Shown here: positions 42,141 through 50,895 of the stretch, one piece after another
Position numbering within the stretch: position 1 is the stretch's first letter
Layout: every line of letters begins with the position of its first letter
DNA from: Chitinophaga polysaccharea
Lineage (GTDB): Bacteria > Bacteroidota > Bacteroidia > Chitinophagales > Chitinophagaceae
Assembly (NCBI RefSeq): GCF_007829335.1
Contig: NZ_VIWO01000001.1
Coordinates: 62,001 to 126,000 of the forward strand
Direction: 5' to 3'
Length of the DNA: 64,000 nt
Translations under genes and position numbers: made by a program
The notes under the pieces: generated by a model
What the model was told of the DNA's origin: nothing
The model's input: the letters and a program-made list of their open reading frames with translations, nothing else
Databases searched by the model: none

Positions 42141-42234
42141 TATTAATGCAACGAGGAGTCATTTGAACAGGCAATTTACGCCATGGTGGCCGATTTACCT
42201 TTCCCTTACTGATGAGCAGGTATTAATGCAACGA
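42141..42234. repeat. Pair of 14-base direct repeats in the copA-tsaE spacer
   Basis: TATTAATGCAACGA occurs at 42141-42154 and again at 42221-42234, exactly 80 bases apart. Flanking bases have little similarity. Could be sites for a regulator of either divergent gene. Confidence 0.6.
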
Positions 42235-42269
42235 AGCAGCATTTTGGGGTTATTTATGTAAATTCGTGC

Positions 42270-42707
42270 ATGCAATGGACATTTACGCTCGACCAACTAC
42301 CAGCCACCGCCCAACAATTCTGGGAATATTTTGCTGACAAACAGGTATTTACATTAGACGGCCCCATGGGAGCGGGTAAAACCACACTGGTAAAGGCTTT
42401 ATGCACAGCCAAAGGCGTAGAAGACGCCACCGCCAGCCCCACTTTCTCCATTATCAACGAATATGGCTATACAGATGCCGGAGGCCAACCCCGGCGTATC
42501 TTCCACCTGGACCTGTACCGGCTCCGGGACGAAGATGACGCCATCAGCGCCGGTGTGGAGGATACCCTTTACCAGGATGCTATCTGCTTCGTGGAATGGC
42601 CCGAAGTGGTATCCCCTCTTTTACCCCCTGGTACCATACATCTGCAATTGGAAGTGCAGCCCGACCAAAAAAGGGTGCTGCGTGAAATCGCTTCCTCTCT
42701 CAAATGA
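42270..42707 (+). CDS. tsaE: tRNA threonylcarbamoyladenosine biosynthesis ATPase TsaE
   Basis: 145 residues. P-loop GPMGAGKTTLVKALC (about 31-45), then SPTFSIINEYG and HLDLYRL, and the FVEWPEVVSPLLPP motif, all diagnostic of TsaE (YjeE). It works with TsaB and TsaD to make the t6A modification at position 37 of ANN-decoding tRNAs. The alanine dehydrogenase gene follows after 43 bases with its own -7 box. Confidence 0.95.
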   Translation: MQWTFTLDQLPATAQQFWEYFADKQVFTLDGPMGAGKTTLVKALCTAKGVEDATASPTFSIINEYGYTDAGGQPRRIFHLDLYRLRDEDDAISAGVEDTLYQDAICFVEWPEVVSPLLPPGTIHLQLEVQPDQKRVLREIASSLK

Positions 42708-42709
42708 TG

Positions 42710-42717
42710 TATCTTTG
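42710..42717 (+). promoter_or_regulatory. Probable -7 box of ald
   Basis: TATCTTTG matches TAnnTTTG, 33 bases before the ATG at 42751 and right after the tsaE stop. The -33 box is not clear. Confidence 0.4.
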
Positions 42718-42750
42718 AATACTTCGATTTATAAAAACTGAACACCGCAT

Positions 42751-43968
42751 ATGGAGCAGAGGCAAAAACCTGTAGTAAGTGCTGGATTTACCTATTCACC
42801 ACTCGAGGAAACGCTGGACATTCCGCAGAAAAATTCCCGTTTGTTTATAGGTATTCCCAAAGAGACGTCTTTCCAGGAGAACCGGATTGCCCTTACGCCC
42901 GATGCAGTCAGCATTTTAGCGGCACATGGACACCACATCGTGGTAGAACACAAAGCGGGCGATGGATCGCACTATTATGATACTGACTACTCCGAAGCCG
43001 GGGCAGAAATAGTATACGATAAAAAAGAAGTCTTTAAAGCGGAAATTATCGTAAAATCGGCTCCCCTGAACGATGAAGAAATAGAACTCCTGCACGCTCA
43101 TCAGATCGTTATTTCCCCTATTCACCTGGCAGCCCTGAAAGCGTTACAGGTACAGAAAATGATGGATAAGCGTATCACCCTGTTATCTTTTGAAAACCTG
43201 AAAGATGATGCCGGCACTTACCCTATTGTACGGGCCATGAGTGAAATTGCAGGCGGGGCCTGTATGCTGATTGCCGGGCAATACCTGAGCAACGATAACA
43301 AAGGCAAGGGCATCCTGCTGGGAGGCGTTACGGGTATCCCACCTACCAAGGTGGTGATCATAGGCGCCGGTATTGTAGGCGAATTTGCAGCCCGTACCGC
43401 GCTGGCCCTGGGATCTTCCGTAAAAGTATTCGACAACAATATCTATAAGCTGAAAAGGTTGCAAAACAACATCGGCGTACGGGTATTCACCTCCGTTATC
43501 CAGCCCAAAGTACTGGCAGAGCAATTGCGGAATGCCGACGTAGCAGTAGGCGCCCTGTCGTCCCAAAGCGGCCGTACTCCCGTGGTAGTAAGCGAATCGA
43601 TGGTAAGCAACATGAAAGCCGGTTCCGTAATCGTGGATGTGAGCATAGACCGGGGCGGTTGCTTCGAAACCTCTGAAATCACCACCCACGAAAGTCCCGT
43701 GTTCAAAAAATATGATGTGGTGCATTACTGTGTACCCAATATTCCTTCCGGGTTTGCCCGCACGGCCTCTGAAGCTATCAGCAACGTACTGATGCCGTTA
43801 CTGGTAGAAGCTGCCGATGATGGCGGATTTGAGAACCTGGTGTGGATTAAGCGGGGCGTGCGTAATGGTATTTATCTGTATAAAGGGGCATTAACCAATT
43901 ACCATTTGAGCGAGAAATTCAAATTGAAATATACCGACCTGGAACTGCTGCTGGCGGTGAAAGGATAG
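42751..43968 (+). CDS. ald: Alanine dehydrogenase
   Basis: 405 residues, of the alanine dehydrogenase/PNT N-terminal family: IGIPKETSFQENRIALTP at about 34-51 contains the substrate Arg; HQIVISPIHLAAL holds the active-site His; the NAD-binding loop is VVIIGAGIVGEFAA (about 200-213); and IVDVSIDRGGCFETS and HYCVPNIPSGFARTAS follow. An N-terminal extension of about 30 residues precedes the fold. It converts L-alanine to pyruvate with NAD. A plus-strand single gene ended by the palindrome at 43979-44017. Confidence 0.9.
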   Translation: MEQRQKPVVSAGFTYSPLEETLDIPQKNSRLFIGIPKETSFQENRIALTPDAVSILAAHGHHIVVEHKAGDGSHYYDTDYSEAGAEIVYDKKEVFKAEIIVKSAPLNDEEIELLHAHQIVISPIHLAALKALQVQKMMDKRITLLSFENLKDDAGTYPIVRAMSEIAGGACMLIAGQYLSNDNKGKGILLGGVTGIPPTKVVIIGAGIVGEFAARTALALGSSVKVFDNNIYKLKRLQNNIGVRVFTSVIQPKVLAEQLRNADVAVGALSSQSGRTPVVVSESMVSNMKAGSVIVDVSIDRGGCFETSEITTHESPVFKKYDVVHYCVPNIPSGFARTASEAISNVLMPLLVEAADDGGFENLVWIKRGVRNGIYLYKGALTNYHLSEKFKLKYTDLELLLAVKG

Positions 43969-43978
43969 GAGAATAAGA

Positions 43979-44017
43979 TTGACTGCTTTATGCCGGATGT
44001 CGGCATAAAGCAGTCAA
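43979..44017. terminator. Perfect 17-base hairpin between ald and uppP
   Basis: TTGACTGCTTTATGCCG (43979-43995), loop GATGT, CGGCATAAAGCAGTCAA (44001-44017). It lies between convergent genes. Contains GCATAAAGC, the motif of the larger palindromes. Confidence 0.8.
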
Positions 44018-44024
44018 TAAAAAG

Positions 44025-44825
44025 TTATACCTCGAGAGAATACCCCATCAGGATAGCGGCGATAATAACCAGCCCGATCAAAATCCGGTAATAACCCCAC
44101 ATTTTAAATCCGTATTTCTTTACTGCACCAATAAAGAATTTGATAGCACCCAGGGCTACTACAAAAGCTACCACGTTGCCTATCAGCAGGAGCTTCAGAT
44201 TTTCAGGATGCGCCATCAGCAGCTCTTTTCCTTTCAGGAGTTTATATCCTGTAGCCGCCGCCATGGTAGGCACTGCCAGGAAAAAGGAGAATTCTGCGGC
44301 TACACTGCGCGATAATTTTTGCTGCATCCCTCCAACAATAGACGCCGCACTGCGGCTGGTACCGGGGATCAGGGCCAGGCACTGGTAAAACCCGATGCGA
44401 AGGGCCGTAAAAATATTGATCTTTTCCTCAGACTCGATGGTAGGCTCTTTAAACCAGTTATCTACAAAAAGTAATATGATACCGCCTACAAAGAGAGTAA
44501 TACCCACTGTCAGCGGGCTTTCCAGCATGGCGTCTATTTTTTTGCTGAATAAGAATCCTAAGATCAGCGCGGGGATAACGGCTACGATCAACTTGAAATA
44601 GAAGTTAAACCGGTTTTTGTCAAACACCAGGAACTTTCTCCAGTAAAATACCACTACTGCCAGGATAGCGCCCAATTGGATCACTACTTCAAACAGCTTG
44701 GTAAATTCGTCCTTGCTTATTCCCAGTAATGAACTCACAATGATCATATGACCAGTGGAGGAAATAGGGAGAAACTCAGTCAATCCTTCTACAATGGCAA
44801 TAATGATAGCCTGTAAAACATTCAT
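44025..44825 (-). CDS. uppP: Undecaprenyl-diphosphatase UppP
   Basis: 266 residues from the ATG at 44825; a frame to 44867 has no family match in its extra 14 residues. Family motifs: VEGLTEFLPISSTGHMI (about 13-29) and the second active-site segment LIPGTSRSAASIVGG, with about eight membrane helices. It removes phosphate from undecaprenyl diphosphate to recycle the carrier for wall synthesis; BacA-type members give bacitracin resistance. Downstream of ftsX and DUF3098 on the same strand, but separated by a strong terminator at 44856-44875. Confidence 0.95.
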   Translation of the reverse strand: MNVLQAIIIAIVEGLTEFLPISSTGHMIIVSSLLGISKDEFTKLFEVVIQLGAILAVVVFYWRKFLVFDKNRFNFYFKLIVAVIPALILGFLFSKKIDAMLESPLTVGITLFVGGIILLFVDNWFKEPTIESEEKINIFTALRIGFYQCLALIPGTSRSAASIVGGMQQKLSRSVAAEFSFFLAVPTMAAATGYKLLKGKELLMAHPENLKLLLIGNVVAFVVALGAIKFFIGAVKKYGFKMWGYYRILIGLVIIAAILMGYSLEV

Positions 44826-44855
44826 CGATTTAATATGGTTAAAAGTTAAAAAAAA

Positions 44856-44875
44856 AGCGATGAGCAATCATCGCT
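44856..44875 (-). terminator. Intrinsic terminator after DUF3098
   Basis: Read on the minus strand: AGCGATGA, TTGC, TCATCGCT, then nine T in a row. It ends the ftsX-DUF3098 transcript before uppP. Confidence 0.9.
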
Positions 44876-44900
44876 GTAAGAATACTTTTACGGGCATACA

Positions 44901-45197
44901 CTATGCGTTGGTCTTAGGACGACGCATAATGGCATATACCTCTACCAACAAACCCAGCACAATCACGATAGGCGCCAGGGTAATACGCTGGAAGCTATAT
45001 ACCTGTTCTGGTTTAAAGGAGTTGGGATCGTTGGAATCGCCTCCCATCATCAGGAGAAAACCCAGTACGATGACAACAATACCAGCCAGCATAAATTTGT
45101 AGTTTTCTTTGGGTAAAATAGGGTAGCTGTTGGCCAATGCGTCTTCCTTGGCCTGTACATCCTTTTTGGAACCTGGGTTTATGCTTGTTTTAGCCAT
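44901..45197 (-). CDS. DUF3098 small membrane protein
   Basis: 98 residues with two membrane helices (about 35-52 and 73-91); the central VLGFLLMMGGDSNDPNSF and FQRITLAPIVIVLG segments mark the DUF3098 family of Bacteroidota. Function unknown; it lies 42 bases after ftsX in the same operon, a conserved arrangement that hints at a role in the division machinery. Confidence 0.9.
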   Translation of the reverse strand: MAKTSINPGSKKDVQAKEDALANSYPILPKENYKFMLAGIVVIVLGFLLMMGGDSNDPNSFKPEQVYSFQRITLAPIVIVLGLLVEVYAIMRRPKTNA

Positions 45198-45239
45198 AAT
45201 ATTTGGTGTGTGTGTTATATCTTCAGTTAAAGCAATTAT

Positions 45240-46112
45240 TTAATACAGATCATCCAGTTTCAGTCGCAGGTACTTCATCACAGAGCGATGGGTGCTCACC
45301 AGGGAAATACAGATACCGATCAGGATCATGCCTACAAAAAGCAGGGCAATCATCAGGTTGTCTCTTAATCCGGCCAGTTCAGGCAGTAATTTATCTGCAA
45401 AAGACATGATACCCACCAGACCTGCAATGGCAATAGCAGCGCTGATAGCACCATTGGCAATACTACGCAGGTCGAACGGCTTGGCAATGAACCAACGGGT
45501 AGCCCCCACCATTTGCATGGTTTTAATCAGGAAGCGGTTACTGAACATGGCCAGGCGGATGGTATTATCTATCAGGAAAATTACCACCAGGCATAATAAC
45601 CCGCTAATGATCAGTATAATCAATCCTATCCGGTTCACATTTTCGTTCAATTTGCTTACCAGCATGCGCTGATAGGAAATTTCCCTCACAATGCTCTGCT
45701 GGGAAAGGTTATTTTCAATAATCTTCAGGCTGTCATTGTTAACATAGTTAGCGTTAGCCTTGATATTGATGCTGCTGTAAAGCGGATTGTATTGTAACAG
45801 GGTGATAAAGTCTTCCCCAAAGTCCTTTTTGAACCGCTGGGCGGCCATATCTTTCGACACGTACTCGATGGACTTTACATACGGCTTATGCGCCATAGAG
45901 TCGCGGAGGGCCAGCGCCTGGTTTTCTTTTACATTGTCCCGGAGGATCACCTGTACCTCAATGCTTTCCTTAAAATACTTGCTTAGCTTATTAGCATGTA
46001 TTACCACCAGACCCAGTGTGCCCAATAAAAACAATACCAGTGCCACCCCAATGATGGAATACAGGTAGGATGGTTTCGACTTCTTTGCTGATGATTTCCC
46101 GGATTGCGCCAT
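45240..46112 (-). CDS. ftsX: Cell division protein FtsX, permease-like
   Basis: 290 residues. A short cytoplasmic tail, TM1 (about 18-40), a periplasmic domain (about 41-165) and three more helices (about 170-195, 215-240, 262-285), the FtsX layout. ALRDSMAHKPYVKSIEYVSK is the conserved start of the periplasmic domain. With FtsE it activates wall hydrolases at division; no ftsE lies in the window, as is common when the genes are separate in Bacteroidota. First gene of the ftsX-DUF3098 operon. Confidence 0.92.
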   Translation of the reverse strand: MAQSGKSSAKKSKPSYLYSIIGVALVLFLLGTLGLVVIHANKLSKYFKESIEVQVILRDNVKENQALALRDSMAHKPYVKSIEYVSKDMAAQRFKKDFGEDFITLLQYNPLYSSINIKANANYVNNDSLKIIENNLSQQSIVREISYQRMLVSKLNENVNRIGLIILIISGLLCLVVIFLIDNTIRLAMFSNRFLIKTMQMVGATRWFIAKPFDLRSIANGAISAAIAIAGLVGIMSFADKLLPELAGLRDNLMIALLFVGMILIGICISLVSTHRSVMKYLRLKLDDLY

Positions 46113-46315
46113 TAATCTGCAGTTTATCGGCGAAAATAATAAAAATTAATAGTTATGTGTTTAATTTTGCCAACCCGTTCAGGGAATACACCATATCCGG
46201 GCATTAGAATGGCAATATATACAGATGTTGGGGATTGACATTGGTGTATTAATGAATTTAACATTATTTTGCTGAACCGGCATTATTAAAAATTTTTAAA
46301 CTATAAATGATAACG

Positions 46316-46355
46316 CCTTTATCATCGGATGTATTGTCATATCCACTGATAAAGG
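46316..46355 (+). repeat. Hairpin in the leuS leader
   Basis: CCTTTATCA (46316-46324) pairs with TGATAAAGG (46347-46355); inside, GGAT and ATCC can pair. It ends 16 bases before the leuS ATG. The 259-base gap 46113-46371 also has a TAATTTTG at 46162-46169 as a possible -7 box and otherwise nothing recognised. Confidence 0.6.
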
Positions 46356-46371
46356 TCCATCTGCAACCGAT

Positions 46372-49137
46372 ATGGAATACAATTTCAGGGCAATCGAAAA
46401 AAAATGGCAGCAACAATGGGAGCAATCGCATGCTTACCGTGTGAGCAATGACAGTCCAAAGCCCAAATGTTACGTACTGGACATGTTCCCCTACCCCTCC
46501 GGGGCTGGTCTTCACGTAGGACACCCCCTGGGTTACATTGCTACAGACATCTATGCACGTTATAAAAGGCTAAAAGGCTACAATGTGCTCCATGCCATGG
46601 GTTATGACGCTTTTGGGCTGCCAACCGAACAATATGCCCTGGAAACCGGTCAACACCCCGCAGTCACTACCGAGCAAAATATCAAAGCTTTCCGTGAACA
46701 GCTTGATAATATTGGCTTTTGCTACGACTGGAACCGCCAGGTAACTACCAGCGACCCTTCTTATTATAAATGGACCCAATGGATCTTCCTGCAGATCTTC
46801 GAAAGCTGGTATAACCGCAGCAGCCAGAAGGCGGAGCCTATCAGCACCTTGACCGCCATTTTTGAGCAGGCAGGCAATGCAGGGCATATTTGCCCGGGCG
46901 ATCGCAGCATCCAGTTTACCGCCAGCGACTGGAAAAATTACAGCGAAAAAGAGCAACGGGACATATTAATGCAATATCGCCTGGCCTACCTGGCTCATGC
47001 CGAGGTAAACTGGTGCCCGGCCCTGGGAACTGTACTGGCCAACGATGAAGTGGTAAACGGCGTGAGCGAACGTGGAGGTTACCCGGTGATCAAGAAGAAG
47101 ATGAGCCAATGGTTCCTGCGCATCACCGATTACGCCAACCGCCTGCTGGAAGGCCTGGAAACGGTAGCCTTCAGCGATGCCATGAAAGAAATGCAACGTA
47201 ACTGGATCGGGAAAAGCCAGGGCGCAGAAATAAAATTTGCCCTGAAAAACTCCAGCGAACACGTAGAAGTATATACCACCCGCCCCGATACCATTTTCGG
47301 CGTAGACTTCATGGTAGTGGCGCCAGAACACGACCTGGTATCCCTGATCACCACCCCGGAGCAAAAAGCCGCTATCGATAAATACCTCGAATACGTGCAA
47401 AGTCGCTCCGAGCGGGAACGTATGGCCGATGTCAAACAAATTACCGGCTGCTTTACCGGCGCTTATGCCATTAATCCGTTTGATGGCCGCGAAATACCAG
47501 TGTGGATTGCAGAATACGTACTGGCAGGCTACGGTACCGGCGCCATCATGGCCGTGCCTTGTGGCGACCAGCGCGACTATGGCTTTGCCAAACATTTCAA
47601 TATCCCCATCACCAATATCATCGGCGATGCCTTCAACGGCCAGGAAGCCAATCCAACCAAGGATGCCAAACTGCAAAACAGTGGCTTCCTAGATGGCATG
47701 GACATGAGACCCGCCATGGACGTGGTGATCGCCAAACTTGAGGAAATGGGCATCGGCAAACGCCAGATCAACTACAAAATGCGCGACGCAGGCTTCAGCC
47801 GCCAGCGCTACTGGGGTGAGCCATTCCCAATTGTGTATAAAGACGGTATTCCCTATGCGATGGACGAAAAAGACCTCCCGCTGGAACTGCCTCATGTGGA
47901 AAACTATACACCTGGCGAAGAAGGCGAAGGCCCCCTGGCCAATATCACCGACTGGGTGAATGTAGCGCCCGGCATAAAACGCGAAACCAACACCATGCCT
48001 GGCTATGCCGGCAGTAGTTGGTACTTCCTGCGCTACATGGATCCTCATAACAGCCATACCTTTGCCGACCGTAAAGCTACCGACTACTGGAACCAGGTAG
48101 ATGTATACGTAGGCGGTACCGAACATGCCGTAGGACACCTGCTCTACTCCCGCATGTGGACCAAAGTGTTGTACGACCTGGGCCATATCGGCTTCGACGA
48201 GCCCTTTAAATCCCTGATCAACCAGGGTATGATTGGCGGAAGCTCCAGGCTGGTATACCGCGTTCGTGGCACTCACCAGTACGTATCTCATGGATTAAAA
48301 GATCAATACGAAACCGATGAACTCCATGTGGATGTAAACATAGTAGACGGCGTGGAACTGGATACAGAGGCATTTAAACACTGGAAACCTGACTTCGCTG
48401 ATGCTACCTTCGTCCTGGAGGATGGTAAATACATCTGCGGCGTACAGCTGGAAAAAATGAGTAAGCGTTTATTCAATACCGTTAATCCCAACGACCTGGT
48501 AGAAAAATATGGCGCCGACACCTTCCGCATGTACGAAATGTTCCTCGGCCCTGTAGAACAGTCCAAACCCTGGGATACCAAAGGTATTGAAGGCGTACAC
48601 CGCTTCCTCAAAAAACTGTGGCGCTTATTTGCCGACGAACAAAAAGGTATCCTGGTAAATGAACAGGCACCAACACCGGAAGAATTGAAGATTTTGCATA
48701 AAACTATCCAGAAGATAGACCACGATACTGCCGGTTTCTCTTATAACACCGCCGTAAGCCAGTTTATGATCTGCGTAAATGAACTTGCTACGCTGCGCTG
48801 TCATAAACGCGCTATCCTGGAGCCGTTGCTGGTATTGTTGACACCGTACGCGCCACACCTTTGCGAAGAACTGTGGCAGTATATGGGACACAATGAAAGC
48901 ATCCTGAATGCTATCTTCCCGGTATATGAAGAAAAATATACCAGAGAAACCGCCTTCAACTACCCGGTAGCCATCAACGGTAAAACCCGCTCTGAAATGG
49001 GATTCCCGCTGGATGCCGCAGTGCCGGATATCGAAAAAGAAGTGCTGGCCAACGAAGTAGTGCAGAAATGGCTGGAAGGTAAAGCCCCTAAAAAGGTGAT
49101 TATCGTAAAAGGCAAGATGATTAACGTAGTGGTGTAA
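46372..49137 (+). CDS. leuS: Leucine-tRNA ligase
   Basis: 921 residues, full length class I synthetase. HIGH-type motif PYPSGAGLHVGHPLGY (about 42-57), the CP1 editing domain (about 220-400, with GVDFMVVAPEHDL and the Thr-rich TTRPDTIFGVD), catalytic YWGEPFPI, and the KMSKR signature as EKMSKRLFNTVNP near 699-711. A leucine-specific C-terminal domain ends the protein. It charges tRNA-Leu and checks for misactivated residues. A strong terminator follows. Confidence 0.97.
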   Translation: MEYNFRAIEKKWQQQWEQSHAYRVSNDSPKPKCYVLDMFPYPSGAGLHVGHPLGYIATDIYARYKRLKGYNVLHAMGYDAFGLPTEQYALETGQHPAVTTEQNIKAFREQLDNIGFCYDWNRQVTTSDPSYYKWTQWIFLQIFESWYNRSSQKAEPISTLTAIFEQAGNAGHICPGDRSIQFTASDWKNYSEKEQRDILMQYRLAYLAHAEVNWCPALGTVLANDEVVNGVSERGGYPVIKKKMSQWFLRITDYANRLLEGLETVAFSDAMKEMQRNWIGKSQGAEIKFALKNSSEHVEVYTTRPDTIFGVDFMVVAPEHDLVSLITTPEQKAAIDKYLEYVQSRSERERMADVKQITGCFTGAYAINPFDGREIPVWIAEYVLAGYGTGAIMAVPCGDQRDYGFAKHFNIPITNIIGDAFNGQEANPTKDAKLQNSGFLDGMDMRPAMDVVIAKLEEMGIGKRQINYKMRDAGFSRQRYWGEPFPIVYKDGIPYAMDEKDLPLELPHVENYTPGEEGEGPLANITDWVNVAPGIKRETNTMPGYAGSSWYFLRYMDPHNSHTFADRKATDYWNQVDVYVGGTEHAVGHLLYSRMWTKVLYDLGHIGFDEPFKSLINQGMIGGSSRLVYRVRGTHQYVSHGLKDQYETDELHVDVNIVDGVELDTEAFKHWKPDFADATFVLEDGKYICGVQLEKMSKRLFNTVNPNDLVEKYGADTFRMYEMFLGPVEQSKPWDTKGIEGVHRFLKKLWRLFADEQKGILVNEQAPTPEELKILHKTIQKIDHDTAGFSYNTAVSQFMICVNELATLRCHKRAILEPLLVLLTPYAPHLCEELWQYMGHNESILNAIFPVYEEKYTRETAFNYPVAINGKTRSEMGFPLDAAVPDIEKEVLANEVVQKWLEGKAPKKVIIVKGKMINVVV

Positions 49138-49156
49138 AACCACTGCCAGTATAATG

Positions 49157-49193
49157 AAAACGGGCTGTTATGCAAAACATAACAGCCCGTTTT
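49157..49193 (+). terminator. Intrinsic terminator after leuS
   Basis: AAAACGGGCTGTTATG (49157-49172), loop CAAAA, CATAACAGCCCGTTTT (49178-49193), then TT. A 16-base perfect stem, T-rich on both strands. Confidence 0.93.
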
Positions 49194-49202
49194 TTATATG
49201 TA

Positions 49203-49469
49203 TCAATGAAAATTCATTCCATTCATAATTAGCCCACAGGTGGAAAAGCCCACCAATAGTATAATTCCAGCTGACAGCATCAGTACTTTTCCCCAATGCG
49301 TGTTAGCTGACAGCAGGCAAATAATCCCTATTAAAACATACGCTCCTGCACAAAGTAGCATAGCGATACCTGCCAGGAGAATTCCTTCATCTCCTGTAAT
49401 ACACATCACCAACATCAGCCCCAGCGGAATCAGCGTAGCTATCAACAAATCTTTGAATGTTTTATTCAT
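49203..49469 (-). CDS. Small three-helix membrane protein, unknown
   Basis: 88 residues, mostly hydrophobic: helices at about 8-24, 29-52 and 60-82, no signal cleavage site. No family recognised. It lies 16 bases downstream of the radical SAM gene on the same strand, so it may belong to the same unit; the leuS terminator lies between it and leuS. Confidence 0.75.
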   Translation of the reverse strand: MNKTFKDLLIATLIPLGLMLVMCITGDEGILLAGIAMLLCAGAYVLIGIICLLSANTHWGKVLMLSAGIILLVGFSTCGLIMNGMNFH

Positions 49470-49485
49470 GCTGTAAAAGATTTGA

Positions 49486-50895
49486 TTAAACGAGTGGAGT
49501 AAAAGTCCGCTCTGCCTGTAATGTGTTCAGGTATTCCTCTTTATCATCCCTGTAAAAAAGGTTCATCGTTTCAAAAGGAATGATGCGTCCATCTTTGTGT
49601 ACAATATGTACACAGGATTTTTTAATGGCCCTTACATCAAAGTCATAAGCATCCAGGAAGCGCATGATAACAATGCGGAATAGATTCGTATAGTCGAGAC
49701 CGGGAGCCTGCACCTGCGGCAGGCAACAGAGCAAAGATTGCATATCGTTTACCGCCGCATCAGTAGAAATCCCTGTGCTGAATATTTTCAGCACATGTTG
49801 GTGCAGCCGTTCGTCCTGTTCGTATACAATCGTATTCTTTGAATTATTGAGTAATACAGCAGGATCTACATACCGGGTGAGCGGGTATACCTGTCCATCT
49901 ATTTTAAGTGCATAGGCCATGGCCAATGCATCCGGGTTGCAGGGTACGGGAATAATATCATTTGCATGCCAGACAGGCGACTGCTGTAATATTTGTTGTC
50001 GTACTTCCGTTAACGTGATCCGGTCGGTAGCTGGGTCAAAATCGTCCGTACGGCCTGCCACCTGTACTGGCTGAAAGGTAACGCCACGCACACAAGGCTG
50101 TTTGAGGGCGTAGTCGATAATAGCTCCCATTTCGTCGTCGTTTACGCCTTTCTGCAACGTGACCACCAACGTTGTACTGAGGTTAACGGCGTTCAGGTTG
50201 GCCAGTGCCTGCTGGCGCACTTCCGTCAGATCTTTCCCCCGCATACGTTCCAGCGCTGCCGGTTTAAAGGAATCAAACTGGAGATATACTTCAAAATCGG
50301 GCATATAAGTCGCCAGTCTCCGGGTAAATTCCAGGTCTTTGGCAATGCGTACGCCATTGGTATTAATCATCAGGTGCCGGATAGGCTTACGTTTGGCGAT
50401 ATCTAATATCTCAAAAAACTGTGGATGCAGCGTGGGCTCCCCTCCACTCAACTGCACTACGTCCGGCTGCCCTTCATTTTCCACGATGATATCAATCATC
50501 CGCTCTATCTCTTCCAGCGTGCGGTGCCGGCCATAATGAGGCGATGACATGGCATAGCAGGTAGGACAGGTAAGGTTGCATCGGTCGGTTACTTCTATTA
50601 CGCTCAGGCAGGAATGCTGCTCATGATCGTGACATAGTCCGCAATCATATGGGCACCCATAATGCGTATGGGTATTGGTTTTTAAGGGTGCTTCCGACGG
50701 CTTGTTATAGTTGCGGGTATTTTTGTAGTAGTTAATATCTGTTGCAATCAACACTTTTTCTCGCCCATGATGCGGACAATGTTTTATCATGAAAACTTTC
50801 CCGTCTTCAAATATCACTTTAGCGTCAACCCGCCGCAGGCAAGTGCTACAGATACTCAGTGTAAAATCGTAATAGGTATAATTTTTTTCAGGCAT
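49486..50895 (-). CDS. Radical SAM enzyme of the MJ0619 (tetraether synthase)-like class
   Basis: 469 residues. Radical SAM cluster motif CNLTCPTCYA (Cys-x3-Cys-x2-Cys, about 107-116), SGGEPTLHP, and NTNGVRIA downstream. N-terminal cysteines CSTC...HCPHHG and GCPYDCGLCHDHEQHSC suggest extra metal sites, as in the class D methylase / MJ0619 group, which includes the archaeal enzyme that joins lipid chains into tetraethers. The last 150 residues add a C-terminal domain with CLPQVQAPG. Its start overlaps the Lgt-like gene by 8 bases. The substrate is not known; a lipid or lipoprotein is suggested by the neighbour (inference). Confidence 0.85.
   Translation of the reverse strand: MPEKNYTYYDFTLSICSTCLRRVDAKVIFEDGKVFMIKHCPHHGREKVLIATDINYYKNTRNYNKPSEAPLKTNTHTHYGCPYDCGLCHDHEQHSCLSVIEVTDRCNLTCPTCYAMSSPHYGRHRTLEEIERMIDIIVENEGQPDVVQLSGGEPTLHPQFFEILDIAKRKPIRHLMINTNGVRIAKDLEFTRRLATYMPDFEVYLQFDSFKPAALERMRGKDLTEVRQQALANLNAVNLSTTLVVTLQKGVNDDEMGAIIDYALKQPCVRGVTFQPVQVAGRTDDFDPATDRITLTEVRQQILQQSPVWHANDIIPVPCNPDALAMAYALKIDGQVYPLTRYVDPAVLLNNSKNTIVYEQDERLHQHVLKIFSTGISTDAAVNDMQSLLCCLPQVQAPGLDYTNLFRIVIMRFLDAYDFDVRAIKKSCVHIVHKDGRIIPFETMNLFYRDDKEEYLNTLQAERTFTPLV

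Noticed and set aside
46113..46371. T-box or leucine riboswitch before leuS
   Set aside because: No T-box sequence, specifier loop or antiterminator is seen; only a short stem near the start codon.
46966..48291. Frames of 236 and 200 codons opposite leuS
   Set aside because: leuS is intact with all class I motifs; the opposite frames are products of its codon bias.
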